Shown here in pieces: positions 24,020 through 34,970 of a stretch of 64,000 bases of DNA. Position 1 is the stretch's first letter. Each line of letters opens with the position of its first letter. The notes below the pieces were generated by a model. It had not been told where the DNA came from and searched no databases. It worked only from the letters and a program-made list of their open reading frames with translations. The stretch comes from Gaeumannomyces sp. JS-464 (Eukaryota; Ascomycota; Sordariomycetes; Magnaporthales; Magnaporthaceae): assembly GCA_002197995.1 (NCBI GenBank), contig NGZR01000001.1:9858001-9922000 (forward strand), written 5' to 3'. Position numbers and translations under genes: made by a program.

Positions 24020-25013
24020 CAAGGTCAGCACGGATGCGTGGGCTGTCCCTTACAGGGGTGCAAGGGATCACACGGGGGACAATGCTCAGTGACGAGTGCC
24101 CCTACCTAAGGCAAGGATGGCCTCGACGCGATGGCCCCTGACGCCGCCAGCTGGAGGGACCAAAGGGTATAGATCAGAATGTCCGAGTTTTCCCGCATTA
24201 GCAAGAAGAAACATCCAACAGGAGATCCGTGATCTGGACCAGGCCCCGAGCTAGCGATCATCTCGTCATGCCCCTCGTTAACGCGCACCATCAGCCAACA
24301 AGTGAGCTTCGAGCCTAAAACGTTGCTCGGGTAGACCGAGCAGTGCGCAGATCTACAGAGAATCATATCATTGGACCGGGCGTTCCGCGAGTGGCGAGGG
24401 ACCCCAGTGGGCACCATGCATCCAGTCTCCCGCGTATGCGCGTGGCCCGCCTGCCATCCACTTCCTTGCGCACGTTTGTGACCACCCTGCTTCGGCTGAC
24501 CCGCAGGGCTGTACTAGGCTGCTTTAAGCTGCATACTTTTAATCACTCAGGTGGATAGCGGACACCCCTTTCCTGCCTCCATACCGAGTGGGAAGCCATG
24601 CGGGTGGTCGCCCTTGCCCCTTTCGGTCTCCCCTGTAGCACTTCGGCAGTCCCCCTTTGCGAGGCCAAGACGGTGTTATTACCTTGGCCAACGGGATGAT
24701 GGCAGGACAAGCATATGCCCAGACGGGATAATATCCGCTTCTTTAGCGTTCAAGCTTCTGCGTTTGCCCAGGTGGGTGGGCAATGAGGCGTGTGTGCCTT
24801 TGTCTGCGAGGCTGGCGACGCACCGGTGTCTTGATACTGCTCTACTTTGAGAAATCAAATAACAATTCTATACGATTACGAATTCTCTCTACTCCCTACT
24901 GCAATACGACCCGACCCGTCCGCTATTGGGACGGGCCAGTCGATTCCAGTCTCGATATTCACCGTGCGGAATTTCCGCGTCAGAGACTCCACCGCCAGCC
25001 CCCATTCTCCAAG

Positions 25014-25773
25014 CTATCGGGAGAGCTGATCTGCCAGTCGCGACGCCCGTACACGGCACTCACTGTCGCCCTTCTCAAGAAGGCAGATGGCGCCCTCCGT
25101 CTCGGCCCGGGGTTTGGCACGCTCGTCGTCCCGCAACGCTACATCTCCTGCCGCACCCGCCAGCTCCGCCCGGTCCCGATGAGCACACGCGAGCAGCTTC
25201 GACGCAAAACTGAAGGCGAGCGTGACCAGAGCCCATCTCGGGGCCTCACCAGTCACGCGGGGGAGCGCCAGTGCCATCCCGCGGAGCTTCGAGAGCCACC
25301 GCACAGGCCATTGGTCTCGTGGATGTAGTAGGCGCCGTGCGTGAAGAGCCCCGGCGCGGCCTCTAACTTGTCCGACAGAATTTGGAGTTTCCGCCTAATG
25401 AGCTCCTTGTCGACAGCAGGGCGAGGCCAAACCTTGCAGCAGGTTGACCACATCTGGAGATCGGCCACGTTTTCCTTCCCGATCAGCAGTCGAGGTTCTT
25501 CGATGGCCTTGAACGTCCCGATCCGGAGCGTGTCTCGGATTGGCTAGCCGGGATCTGGCGTAGTAATGTGACGAGATGGATGAGGGGATGCTCTAGCCCA
25601 AGATGTGCCTCGACTGCCCCTTTGATTGCCCTCAGTACTCTTGGTAAGGATCGGAGCTGTGGCAGCCGGGTGTCGAGTCCATGGATGGTATTCAACATGC
25701 GGCAAAGCTTCACAATCGTCGCTGGGCTTTGATACGGCTCTGGAAGCCGAAATTCGTTTAGGATACGCTCCAT
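25014..25773 (-). CDS. Hypothetical helical-repeat protein (possible N-terminally truncated)
   Basis: Not identified. From the ATG at 25773 the frame reads MERILNEFRLPEPYQSPATI, then LCRMLNTIHGLDTRLPQL and GLEHPLIHLVTLLRQIP. It continues after a frame change near 25545 with LQMWSTCCKVWPRPAVD and LFTHGAYYIHETNGL, and after another near 25300 with RWLSKLRGMALALPRV and ECRVRASRLADQL. Leucine-rich amphipathic helices and an LGLEHPL-like motif resemble the helical C-terminal halves of fungal Clr5-domain proteins, but no Clr5 domain is visible upstream. The frame changes are of the missing-base type. This may be a fragment. Confidence 0.4.
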
Positions 25774-26050
25774 GGCCAGACCTGCTGCTGGAGTTCATTA
25801 GATCGCTCATGCTGAATGAGACTAGGCCGGCACTTTAATGCAGCTCGATAACAGCAACGTCACTGTTCCCTTGGCTGCAGCTGCCACCGGGAGCCTGCCT
25901 ATGAGATGAGCTATTTAACTGTTGGTAGATCATGTTTTGAAGGCAACGAGCCTCTTCGCTAGGACCCGTCGATTCCCGAGCAAATGTGCCCAAAAGATTC
26001 CTGAGACCAGCCAGTGGTGCAAAGATCAGGCAGGGCCTTACGTCTCCCTC

Positions 26051-26973
26051 ATGGAGCCTAACACATTAAGCTATCTGTGGTTCGGGCATAAATATGAGGC
26101 CGGTTTCCACTTATGTTTTCAATCACTCCTCTTCATCATCGCCATGCCCCGATATCTCCTTTGGTGGCCAAAGAGGGCTCATACGCATAGTACAGATGCA
26201 TTCGAAGACAGGCTTTGCAGCCTTCAAAGTCTGATGGGCGACCGCGCCATGGCCGAAATCGCCAAACCGGCCTACCCGACTGGACGCTACGAAGGCGGCA
26301 TCCTCTATCACCATGGCCCTCCTGGAGGTCACGTTGACTCCGATTCATTCCTTAAAATTCTCGACCTCAAAAGGCAGAAGGAGGAAAGGGCCAAAGATAT
26401 TTACAACCTGATCCATCGCCGATACGCTAGGCCGACTACACCCGAGCTGCAGGTGATGTGCGAGATGGCCGAGGGAACCGACAGTCGTGAAACCCAGGCG
26501 GCCAAGGTGCTGACGAGCGACCCGTCGAGCTTCAAACTCGCAATCGAGGCCAGACGGGTTATTGTGAAGCCGCTCGTCGACGAGCCCGTCGCTGTCGAGC
26601 CTATCGCGACTGAGCGTGTCATGTCGGGGCCTGTCATCCTAGGCCACGACTTCCGGGCATCTGTCGACGATGCGCCTGGTTGGGAGGCTCGGCCGCAGCC
26701 TCCTACCACCCAAGGTCCCGCGCCGGAAATTGAGAGCAACGCCGAGGAGGATGGCCGGAACCCGAAGGAGGCAAGAACGAGCAAGAGAGGCGATGGGTCT
26801 TCGCAGACAAGAACATGCGTCCGCGAACGCACGTGGTTTGAGGGCCTCTGGTTCTGGTTAGATGTCGCCAAACAAGTGGCCGTGCGCTTCAAGGAGCTCG
26901 AGGAGGCGGCGGCACTGGCGACGGCCACTCGGGCGAATGGAGAGGGCCGGGCAACGCCCACCGGAAGGGCCAA

Positions 26974-27007
<34 letters not shown>

Positions 27008-27151
27008 ACAAGGCCACCGGGAAAGTCAACCGGGAGGGTTCGGAGGGGCCGACCTCTAGAGAGACTGGATATGGGCGGGAGACGCCACCAGGCTGGACTC
27101 TATGGCGCGCCCTTGTGGAATGGTGGCATGGAAATTCTCGCGCGAAAATAG
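26051..27151 (+). CDS. Hypothetical protein with poly-Gly tract
   Basis: Not recognised. The start is uncertain: in-frame ATGs occur at 26051 (MEPNTLSYLWFGHKYEAGFH) and 26142 (MPRYLLWWPKRAHTHS). The middle is charged and helical (FLKILDLKRQKEERAKDIYN, TPELQVMCEMAEGTD), followed by a Pro/Val-rich and then an Arg/Gly-rich disordered tail. A run of 30 G at 26975-27004 encodes ten Gly and keeps the frame open. It is convergent with the secreted protein gene at 27461-29214. Open length and codon use favour a real gene, but no homologous domain is seen. Confidence 0.4.
26975..27004 (+). repeat. poly-G tract (30 G)
   Basis: Uninterrupted G run inside the hypothetical gene at 26051-27151. A change that is not a multiple of three would alter its C-terminus. 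Confidence 0.9.
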
Positions 27152-27460
27152 AGGATACATGTGTTGAAGATGTGAAAAAGCGGATGGGTTGAGGTCAAAA
27201 GGGAGAGGTCCTAATTGTGTGAAGCAAGAATGTACCCAGCTCAGGACTGTCTTATTCATAAATCACCGTCTTCGCTCCCTAATCCGAAAATGGGCCCCAA
27301 AAGGAAACCCCAGCCCTGCTGCCGCCGCCTGACATCTGCAAAGTTCGGGCTTGTGGGGGCCACGAAACCCCTTGTTGACATACCACCGGCACTCTGCGAG
27401 GCCGTGGGTAGCAGCGCAGGCCTCCGAGCGGCGGTGCCGTTCCCACCCCTGCCGGCGCCT

Positions 27461-29214
27461 CTAGTGCCGTTGCCGCCCGACACAAGCAGCTCGGTCCCTC
27501 GCACACGATGCCCCGTGCTCCGCCTCCGAGCCGCTCGAGATGGTGACCTGCAGCCCGCACCCCATCCAGTTCCGCATGGCCTTCTGCGCGCACGCCAGCG
27601 AGCCCCCAGACGTCCCCGGGTCGTCGCACCGGAGCTCCGCGTACCCAAGGTCCGTGAGGTTGGCGACCAGCCCGCCGTCGACGAACCACAGCGGGCTGGC
27701 GTCGCGCGGCGCCCGGCCGCGTCGCGCCTCCACGACGGCGACGACGGCGTTGCCCAGCGGGCCCTCGCGGCCGACGGCGCACAGGCGGCCGGACGTGCCG
27801 ACGGAGAAGAGCGAGGAGCGCGACGCCTCGGCGACGAGCACGACGGAGCTGCCGGACTGCCGCAGGCGCCAGCCGTCGATAAAGCCGCCGGGCTGCGATG
27901 CGGCCAGGCCGAAGGCGGCGGCCGTCTCGCCGCACGTCCGGTCGATGGCCGCTGTGGAGGAGGGCGCCGCGGTCGGGGTGGAGGTGTCGCGGAACCGGGG
28001 AGTCCTCGTGTTCCAGAACCGCGCGGTCGTGTTCCAAAAGCGGGCGGTCGTGGTGGCGTTGAGGAAGCGGGGTGTGGTTGTGTTGAGGAACGGCGCCGCT
28101 GTCGTGTCCATCAGTGTAGCCGTGGCCGTCATGGTGCTGTTGAGGGATCGGCCGGCGGTGAAGTTCGCGAAGGGAGGGGAGGTCGCGTTGGCGAATGGCG
28201 CGGATGCAGCGGCGATGTTGGGGAAGCCAGACCAACCTATCGGCCTCGACGGGGCTCTTGTAGAAACGCTGTCCGTCGAGGGCAAGGTTCTAGTACTCGT
28301 ACTGCTCGCGTTCAGGGACCTGCCGAAGGTTGAGTTGAGAGATACGGGGTTGGTGGCATTCGCGAAGGGTGCCACTCCCGCAACACCGACTGACTTGGAC
28401 GTTCCGATTCTGGCAGATGCTACTACCACGCGGCGGCTGCTGCTGCTGTTACCGGATCGTGTCCCAGATGAGATGCCCTATCGGCTTTGCGCCCAGAGTC
28501 CGTAGACGATATGGATATCGCCCATGGAGATGTGGACTCGCTCGTGGTCGTGGAGTTGGGGAATAGAACAGATCGCGTCTCATTCCTAGACGCGGTAGAG
28601 TTGGCGTATCTTGTCCGAATCGACGTAGACGTGGTGAATGCCGTCACAAATACTGTGGACGTGGTCAGAGGGATGATGGCGGTCACCACAGCCGGGGTAA
28701 CACCGAGACAGGAGCACGCCGAAACGTAAGAGGACGGCGATCCGCACTCAGAGGCGTAGCTTGGGGCGCCGGCTGGATACGCCAGCGGCACGGAGTTCGG
28801 CGAGCCATCGGCAAGCTGCGCAAGAGCCTCGCGTCCCGCCAACCACCGCTTCCAGGGCTCGTCGACAGCATAAGGGCTTCTGATACGGCCGTTCGAGGTT
28901 GTCGGGCTTGTGGAAGGGGCTGACGTCAGGGTGGTGTTCTTTGTCGTCGTGGACGTGCGGGTGACGCTCAGGGTATGGAATACGGTGCTTGCTTCAGGGG
29001 TCGATGTTGTTTGCAGGGCGGAGAGGCAGTCGGCGGTGCCATTTCTCCCTCTCGGATCGAAATCCCCCGCGCTGAAAGATTCACAAAGAGTGGTCAGTCA
29101 TCGTTTTCGACATCCTGGCTCCATTAGAGACTCACTGCGCAAACAGCTGTCAGCGGTGCATGTCTGAGCAACCGCAAGCGCCCCGATTGGGACAAACAAA
29201 CAGAGAGGTCGCAT
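27461..29214 (-). CDS. Secreted, sequon-rich fungal surface protein
   Basis: The ATG at 29214 gives the signal peptide MRPLCLFVPIGALAVAQ followed by TCTADSCLR; the donor GTGAGT at 29135 and an acceptor near 29070 bound a short intron. The ectodomain has ADCLSALQTTSTPEASTVFH, a Thr-rich region, CGSPSSYVSACSCLGVTP and a long repeat region built on FxNxT units (for example PFANAT, PFLNTT, RFLNAT, RFWNTT) with many N-glycosylation sequons. The C-terminal domain (PGGFIDGWRLRQSGSSVVLV, RCDDPGTSGGSLACAQKAM, GCGLQVTISSGSE) is compact with several Cys. Frame changes near 29066 and 28452 are one missing G each. Function unknown; a cell-wall or secreted adhesin-like role is an inference. Confidence 0.6.
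28020..28400 (-). repeat. coding repeats of FxNTT units and a 25-residue duplication
   Basis: Within the secreted protein, two copies of a unit starting APFANAT and ending GRSLN(A/S)(S/T) lie in direct repeat. Further on, F-x-N-x-T units recur every 7-9 residues. Confidence 0.65.
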
Positions 29215-30320
29215 TTCCCCTGTCGCGGCTCCGGCCTTCGCGGTAGAGGCCGACTAGAGAGGAGAGATGGACGAGAGCGGCATCTGGCGAAAAGCACAAA
29301 GGAGAGGAGGGAAATCCCTCTTCCTTGAGAGCCTGGGGCGGCAGCGGTTACTGTTTGGGTCGGAGCGTTGTCTGGAACGGGTGATGATGTCGTCGCTCTT
29401 AGCTGGTGCCGCTTAAGGCCGCTGCTGGCCAATGACGGCAGCGAGAGCCGAGAGCGGATGCGACACAAATCAAGGTGGAGGATGCAGGAAATCTGCCGCG
29501 GTGTGTGGGGGACATGCAAAGGGCCTGCATCGGCAGGTTTCCCATCTTGGCAAGCGCTGCGATCGGCGATTCTCGATGAGCCTGGCTGCAGCAGATAGGA
29601 TGGCCCTCCCGGCGCCAGCCGACTGGTCCTTCGCGCTTGGTTCCGGTTGTGCAGAGCGGTACCGCCCTTGTCAAGGGTATGGAGGTGGTCTTGTTCGCCA
29701 GGCTGGCTGGCTGTGGGTTTGACAGTGCGGGGCAAACATGCACCAGAGCCCCAGCCGTCACCTTTGCCCCAAAAGATTAAAAGCAACTACATTCCATCAC
29801 ATCCCGTTGGTCCTTTGTTCAGTGTTGACCACTGCTCTCTTGCTTTAGCTTTGTCTCCGAGAAGGAAGGGCATCGAAATTAATCTTCTTATAGGTAGAAT
29901 GCAAAAAGAAAATGTTATTTTTTGTCCGCGAGGCCTCTCCACAGCACGCCCTAGTAATTGGTAAATCACTTGTTCTTTTTATCAGAATGCCCCGAAAGGC
30001 TCTACCTCAGTGCCATCGGAGAACCATGCCCCGGAAAGGGACCTTAGCTTAGAGTTGCGTGGAAGCTAACCTTATCTATCTCCGTTGGGCTGGCCAAATC
30101 CTCGACAACCCGTTATAAATCACCCTTTTCTCACCAAGCCCTCAGAGCTGTTCCTTCTGCTATTCCTCAAAGCCCTAAGCCTAGTAGGATTTCAAAGCAC
30201 AGACCATCTTCAACTCTCAACTCCTCAGTCGCGTCGTCGTTCCCTCTTCGTAGCAACCTTTCTACCAGACCACAGACATCGCAATTCCCATCTCGTCTTC
30301 CTGAACCATCCACCACCGCG
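29215..30320. other. divergent promoter region, nothing specific
   Basis: About 1.1 kb between the divergent secreted-protein and J-domain genes. The 200 nt before 30321 are CT-rich, typical of fungal leaders. Confidence 0.45.
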
Positions 30321-31252
30321 ATGCCTTCCCAGCCTACCTTCAACTACTACACCGAGCTAGGTGTCGACCGCTCGGCGTCGGCCGGCGAGATCAAGACCGC
30401 CTACCGCCGCCTCGCCCTCCAGCACCACCCGGACAAGAACCAGGCCAGCTGTGAAGAGGCCACTGCAAAGTTCCAGCGGGTACGTCATCATTATCGGCCC
30501 AGCCCAGGTCTCACTTTCTTCACTGACGCCGCAACACGCTAACCTCGTTTGTAGGTGAACGAGGCGGCCGAGGTCCTCATGGACCAGACCAGGCGTCGCG
30601 ATTATGACTCCAGAACCCAGGACACCCAGTACATGGCGCCGACAGCGGGACCCAGCTGGGACTGGATCTGGGCCAACATTTTCGAAGCCCGTTTCCGCCA
30701 GTACCGCGAGTCCGGAGAGGAAGCATGGAGCGACGATGACGATGGCGAGGGAGACGACGTCGAGGACGAATACCACTTCAGGGCCCGACCAAGGGCCAAG
30801 AAAGCTGCCGAGGATAAGGCAAGGCGCGAGGCCCGAGAGGCCGAGGCTAAGGCACGCCGCGAGGCTCAAGAGGCCGAGGCGAAGAAGGCCGCCGAGGAGG
30901 AGGCGTGCCGAGCGGCCAAGGAGGCAGCGGTCAGGGCCGCAGCGGAGAACAAGGAGCGCCGCAAGGCCGAGGAGGAGGCTTTCCAGACGCGAGTCTGGGC
31001 TCGCGCCGGGGCCGTCACGGACGAGCAGAAGCGGAAGACGTGCGTCCACCGGAGCACTGCACCAAGACCATGGAGAGGAGGAAGGTCAAGTGCAGCTGCT
31101 GTGCCGTCAAGCGCGGCATCGTGGCCTTCCTCTGCCCGTACTGCGCCGCGACTCTCTGCACGCTCTGCGTCAAGGACTTTGCTCCAGCCAGGAAGCAGCG
31201 CAGGGAGGCCGAGGAGGCAAACAAGGCGTCCGAGAGGAGCAAGACCATCTAG
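30321..31252 (+). CDS. J-domain (DnaJ-like) protein with C-terminal Cys-rich zinc-ribbon-like segment
   Basis: Hsp40 co-chaperones stimulate Hsp70 through the HPD motif. Exon 1 (30321-30479) encodes NYYTELGVDRSASAGEIKTA and LALQHHPDKNQ with HPD intact. The intron is 30480-30554 (GTACGT...GTAG). Exon 2 completes the J-domain (VNEAAEVLMDQTRRRDYDS), then an acidic patch and a long Ala/Glu/Arg helix (about residues 130-200) likely to form a coiled coil. After a frame change at 31049 (one missing C; TCVHPEHC) come KCSCC, CPYC and CTLC, a probable zinc site. Corrected length is 858 nt (285 aa). The combination of J-domain, coiled coil and terminal Cys pairs is not one I can tie to a named fungal co-chaperone. 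Confidence 0.8.
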
Positions 31253-32477
31253 GCCGGTGTCTGTCTTTTCTCTTTTGATTTGCCTCCTCACTTTAGCCTG
31301 GAATTCCAGCTCCGTACCACTTCGTGGTTACTAGGGTTTGTGAGAGCGGAGAGCAATGCCTTTTTCTCCAACAGTTTTGTATTTAGAATGATGACCCGTC
31401 TAGCTGCTCGTCCATTCACGTCACCTTTCCACTGGCTATCTTCTCGTAGACTGACCGCTCCTGTCTCGGACATAGAACTCTGATAGCCAAGCTGGAAAAG
31501 AACATGATGGGCCAAGAGCCTTGCAGTTTCACGGTGCTGTCAAGTTCAGTCCGGCCGTAAAAAGTGGTCCCAGGTATGGCGATCGACCAGCGGGCGAACC
31601 GCCGGAGAGTATTCCTACGCGCAGAGGCATACCCCAACGGTCTAGAATGATCCTGGGTAGAGAAGGAAGTAAACTTAAGAGCAAGGTGGAAAGGAATAAA
31701 GGCCAGAATAGTGCAGAGTGGGAAAAAAAGTAGTATAGGGCAACAGAGCAAAACCGTAATAGAGACCGAAGAGAGGGACAAACAGGCCACTAGAGAGAGG
31801 ACAACTAGAAAAGTAAATAAAAAAGCGGGAAGCTCACAGTTCTTATAGAACATATCGAGGGGTGGGAGAATAGAAGAGATTAAAAAATCGTAAAGGATAC
31901 GAAAACCAGCCCCAAGGCACCCGGGCCTACCTCCAACCCCTCAAGCTGTAATAACGATATCAAGGCCCATCAACCAGGTTAAGATTACCCAGAGCCATCA
32001 CACGGGTTGAGATTATCCAGGATCTTCTCGATATTCGGAAGGATGGATTCAAGCTCTGCAATGTGATGTCTAGGCATATGCTCCAAGGTCGCAGTCAACC
32101 AACTTGTGGGTTTGCATCTGGCCATGAGGGGTTCCGCGAACGTTGGGAAGTTACTCCGATGAGGTTACTAGGCCGATCCCTGATTCCCCCAGTGATATTT
32201 CGATTTAATATCTGGCCTGGAGTTCAGCCAACCACTTGCCAGCTGGGCTATGAAGCGTTCAACAATAGTCTGAAAGCTACTCAAGCCGGACTATCGTGCT
32301 GACACCTGTCTCGAACAGCTCATTGCTTGTGTGTGGATCGATCAGGCGCTGGTTGTGCACCAGATAAGGCCAGAGCAGGTCCAAGGCTCTGTCAAGGAAC
32401 AATTCCGCCCTGCGATCCTCCTGCAGGAATCCCCAATCGCAAACTTGCCGCTGGCCAGGTTCCGGCTGACGCGGTCG
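31253..32477. other. spacer without a supported gene
   Basis: About 1.2 kb, AT-richer and purine-rich around 31650-31850. No coding evidence. Confidence 0.45.
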
Positions 32478-33101
32478 TCAAAGCCCCCCTCCATGAGCTC
32501 GTCGATGGCCTCGTAACCCTCGTTCGCCGCCTCCTTGGCTCACTCCAACGCTCCCTGTGGCGCTTTGCTCGGTATGGTTTTGGATCCAGCTACCGCCCAG
32601 GATGAAGTACAGACTTTGCAGCCCGCTAAGCTTCACCAGCCCCTCGGCAGGGTTGTACTCTTGGTGCCGATTCAAGGCGGCCAGCGGGGTCATTGCCACG
32701 TGTCTGACTTTCTCGAAGTATTTGATGCCGAGCGTGTCGGCCTTGCGTGTTGCGCGAACGAATCCGTTCACATCCGCGATGCTGATAAACATCGTGTCGG
32801 TCGCGGGATCGTAGGGCCGCGTCGGGACATTGACCATGCGTGACCGGCCAGTCGGTCCCAAAGAGCGCAGCTCGACGGCCTCGAATGCGAGGTGCCGAGT
32901 CACCTCGGCGCGAGCCTCACGGCAGACGTGGCTGGCGGCGGGCAGGGGGAGATGGATGGTTGGCCTGCGCGATGAGGCCGCCTCTCCATCCCGGTCGGTG
33001 GCGGTTCCAGAGCGCGTGATGTGGGGAAAGTCGTCAGAATCGAAGAGGTAGGTTCGCCTGGCGTTGAGAAGAGAATGATCAACGCTAAGTGACCAGATCA
33101 T
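32478..33101 (-). CDS. 2EXR-domain protein, N-terminally damaged
   Basis: The fungal 2EXR domain normally starts with F..LP.E.R..IW. Here the frame contains MIWSLSVDHS, IHLPLPAASHVCREARAEV and DPATDTMFISIADVNGF, the standard middle and end. Reading upstream in the same frame gives SEIRA directly before MIWS, preceded by an in-frame TAA where the LLP of the motif should be. Either the gene begins at this internal Met or the first 15-20 residues are lost to a mutation or indel. The C-terminus drifts into a Gly/Arg-rich stretch that may reflect another frame change near 32590. Biochemical function of 2EXR proteins is unknown. Confidence 0.6.
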   Translation of the reverse strand: MIWSLSVDHSLLNARRTYLFDSDDFPHITRSGTATDRDGEAASSRRPTIHLPLPAASHVCREARAEVTRHLAFEAVELRSLGPTGRSRMVNVPTRPYDPATDTMFISIADVNGFVRATRKADTLGIKYFEKVRHVAMTPLAALNRHQEYNPAEGLVKLSGLQSLYFILGGSWIQNHTEQSATGSVGVSQGGGERGLRGHRRAHGGGL

Positions 33102-34344
33102 TGCGCGGATTTCGCTTTATAAACTGCATTTTGCGTTTGAGTCTCTGCGTCAAGAGAAGGAGTAAAGAAGGGAACTGGGTGGCTATAAGCAAGGGAGCTT
33201 TGACGCTTCAGGTACGCTGCAAATTCTGATCGTGGTGGTGTCTGGATAGTCTCAACTCAAGAAGCACGGGTAGTTAGCAGAAAAATTTGTGCGGTACAAC
33301 CGGACATGTGCTAGATATTGCGGGTGAAATTGTGGGGCAAGAATCAGAGATGCATGCCAATCGTGGTCGAAGGGTAAAGAAATCAAATGGAGTTAATTAT
33401 GTCAAAGTTTTGAGTTCGAAAAGGAACGTTGCTACCACTGGATAGGCCGTGAGGCCGACCATTTGCCCTACCGAAAAGAAAGTGCCGATGTCCCTTCTAC
33501 TCCATCTACTCTGCTTATACCAAAGTTCTTCGTCCTTTCCGAGGTAAATGCTTGACTGATGGATATATTGCCGACATGGCTGTTGGTGGTCGTGGAGATC
33601 TGTGCGGTTTAGATTCTGGGGGGAGATAGAGTGGCATTGCAGGTAGAAGCCGTCGGTACTCGTTTCAAAATGCACGCGGAGTGCGAAGCATCAACGGTGT
33701 AAATAGGTAGGTTTAAGGCTGGCAATGCGTGGGTGATCGACAGTCAGTTCGTAGCCCGATCATGCCGCGTATTTTAGGAGGTAGTTTGTTGAACGTTATT
33801 CTAGGTCTGGGGGGCTGCCTCAGGCCCGGAAAATGTGTGTGCCCTCGACCGCGCTACCAAGATTACCCGCGTGTAGTCAAAATTGCAGGGCAAAATATGT
33901 GAGGCTAACTTAGCGTGAAAAAAATGCCATGAATGCGATGGCAGAGTGAGGTTGAGGCCGAGATGGTTTATAATAGTGCCGGTAATATGGTACATTTACA
34001 GCTTCGGAGATTGCTCTTATTACCAGCCGCAGGGAGTCAGTGTGCCTTTCAAGTCTCGACTCGCACCGGCCGCTCGTGGGGCAGAAGACAAGGTTTCATA
34101 AACATAAAACCACGGCTACGGCGAGGAAGAATAGGGAGTGCAGGAATCGCGGCGAGAGAATGGGAGAAAACTAGGCCTAGTTCTTATTTAAATGAGCGAC
34201 TTGAAATGAAACACATTTCCGTTTGTGTTTGCAGGCAGCGCAGCGCAACTTTTGGCAGGTTTTGCAAACCACCATTACCATCCTTGCCCCCGCACTCTCA
34301 CATGACTGCGCAGCGCGAGTGCTTCCTCTTGTTGCATCACTCTT
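33102..34344. other. spacer without a supported gene
   Basis: About 1.2 kb of AT-richer sequence. No domain-bearing frame on either strand. Confidence 0.45.
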
Positions 34345-34970
34345 TTACTTCCGGCCAGGGCAGGTAACCTGGAAGGCACGGATGGGCTCGGCCCGGGAGA
34401 AGCCCCAGCAGCCGCTGTTGGTGACAGTCACGCCGCCACTGCAGCCACGGCCAGAGAAGTACTTGGCTGTTGGAGGTGAAGAAGGAAACATGGAATCAGC
34501 TACTTGTCCAAGCAAACATCACAGGTTGCACAGCGGTAAATAGGGGACGGGGAAGCGGGTTGATAAGAAAGCAGAGTTGGACTCAGCAAGGACGTACTGG
34601 AGCAGCCGCCAAAGTTGTCGACACGGAGCGAGTGCCAGTCGGTGCCGTCGTTAAGGACACACCAGTTTCCGTCGCCGGTGGTCCAGCCGAGCCAGTTGCC
34701 CCGGCACGAGGTGGCGAAGTAGGTGGTCATGTGCCAGCTGTTGCGGGCCTCAAGCGAGTTGGCGGAGGTCTCGTTGGTGACGACGGGGAGAGAGCCGCCA
34801 GGAACCCGTGCGGTGCCGTCCAGGAGCTTGCTGAGGAGGATGGTCGGGACGGGAGGCTGGACGACATCGTCGACGACGGCCGAGGGCTCGTCGCGGACAA
34901 CCAGGGAGGGGACGGCCAGGGAGGTCCCGGCAAAGCCGAGGGCGGCAACGACGGCGGTGAGGAAGTGCAT
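34345..34970 (-). CDS. Small secreted six-cysteine protein
   Basis: Exon 1 (34970-34598) encodes the signal peptide MHFLTAVVAALGFAGTSLAV, a Pro/Val-rich pro-region and the start of a Cys domain (SCRGNWLGWTTGDGNWC, DNFGGCSS). The intron is 34597-34467 (GTACGT...AACAG). Exon 2 (34466-34345) continues in phase with TKYFSGRGCSGGVTVTNSGC, WGFSRAEPIRAFQVTCPGRK and a TAA. The protein is 164 aa with six Cys after the pro-region, enough for three disulfides, and one N-E-T sequon. Spacing of Gly, Trp and Cys suggests a small beta fold. I do not recognise the family. Size, secretion and Cys content fit a candidate effector or defence protein (inference). Confidence 0.8.

Larger units (their letters stand above)
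21266..25013. other. 3.7-kb spacer, long upstream region of the phosphate symporter
   Basis: No supported gene. It contains an A-tract array (21808-21930), a 24-T run, pyrimidine-rich stretches and several CACGTG sites. The longest frame (22249-22869, +) has no domain and biased composition. Confidence 0.5.
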
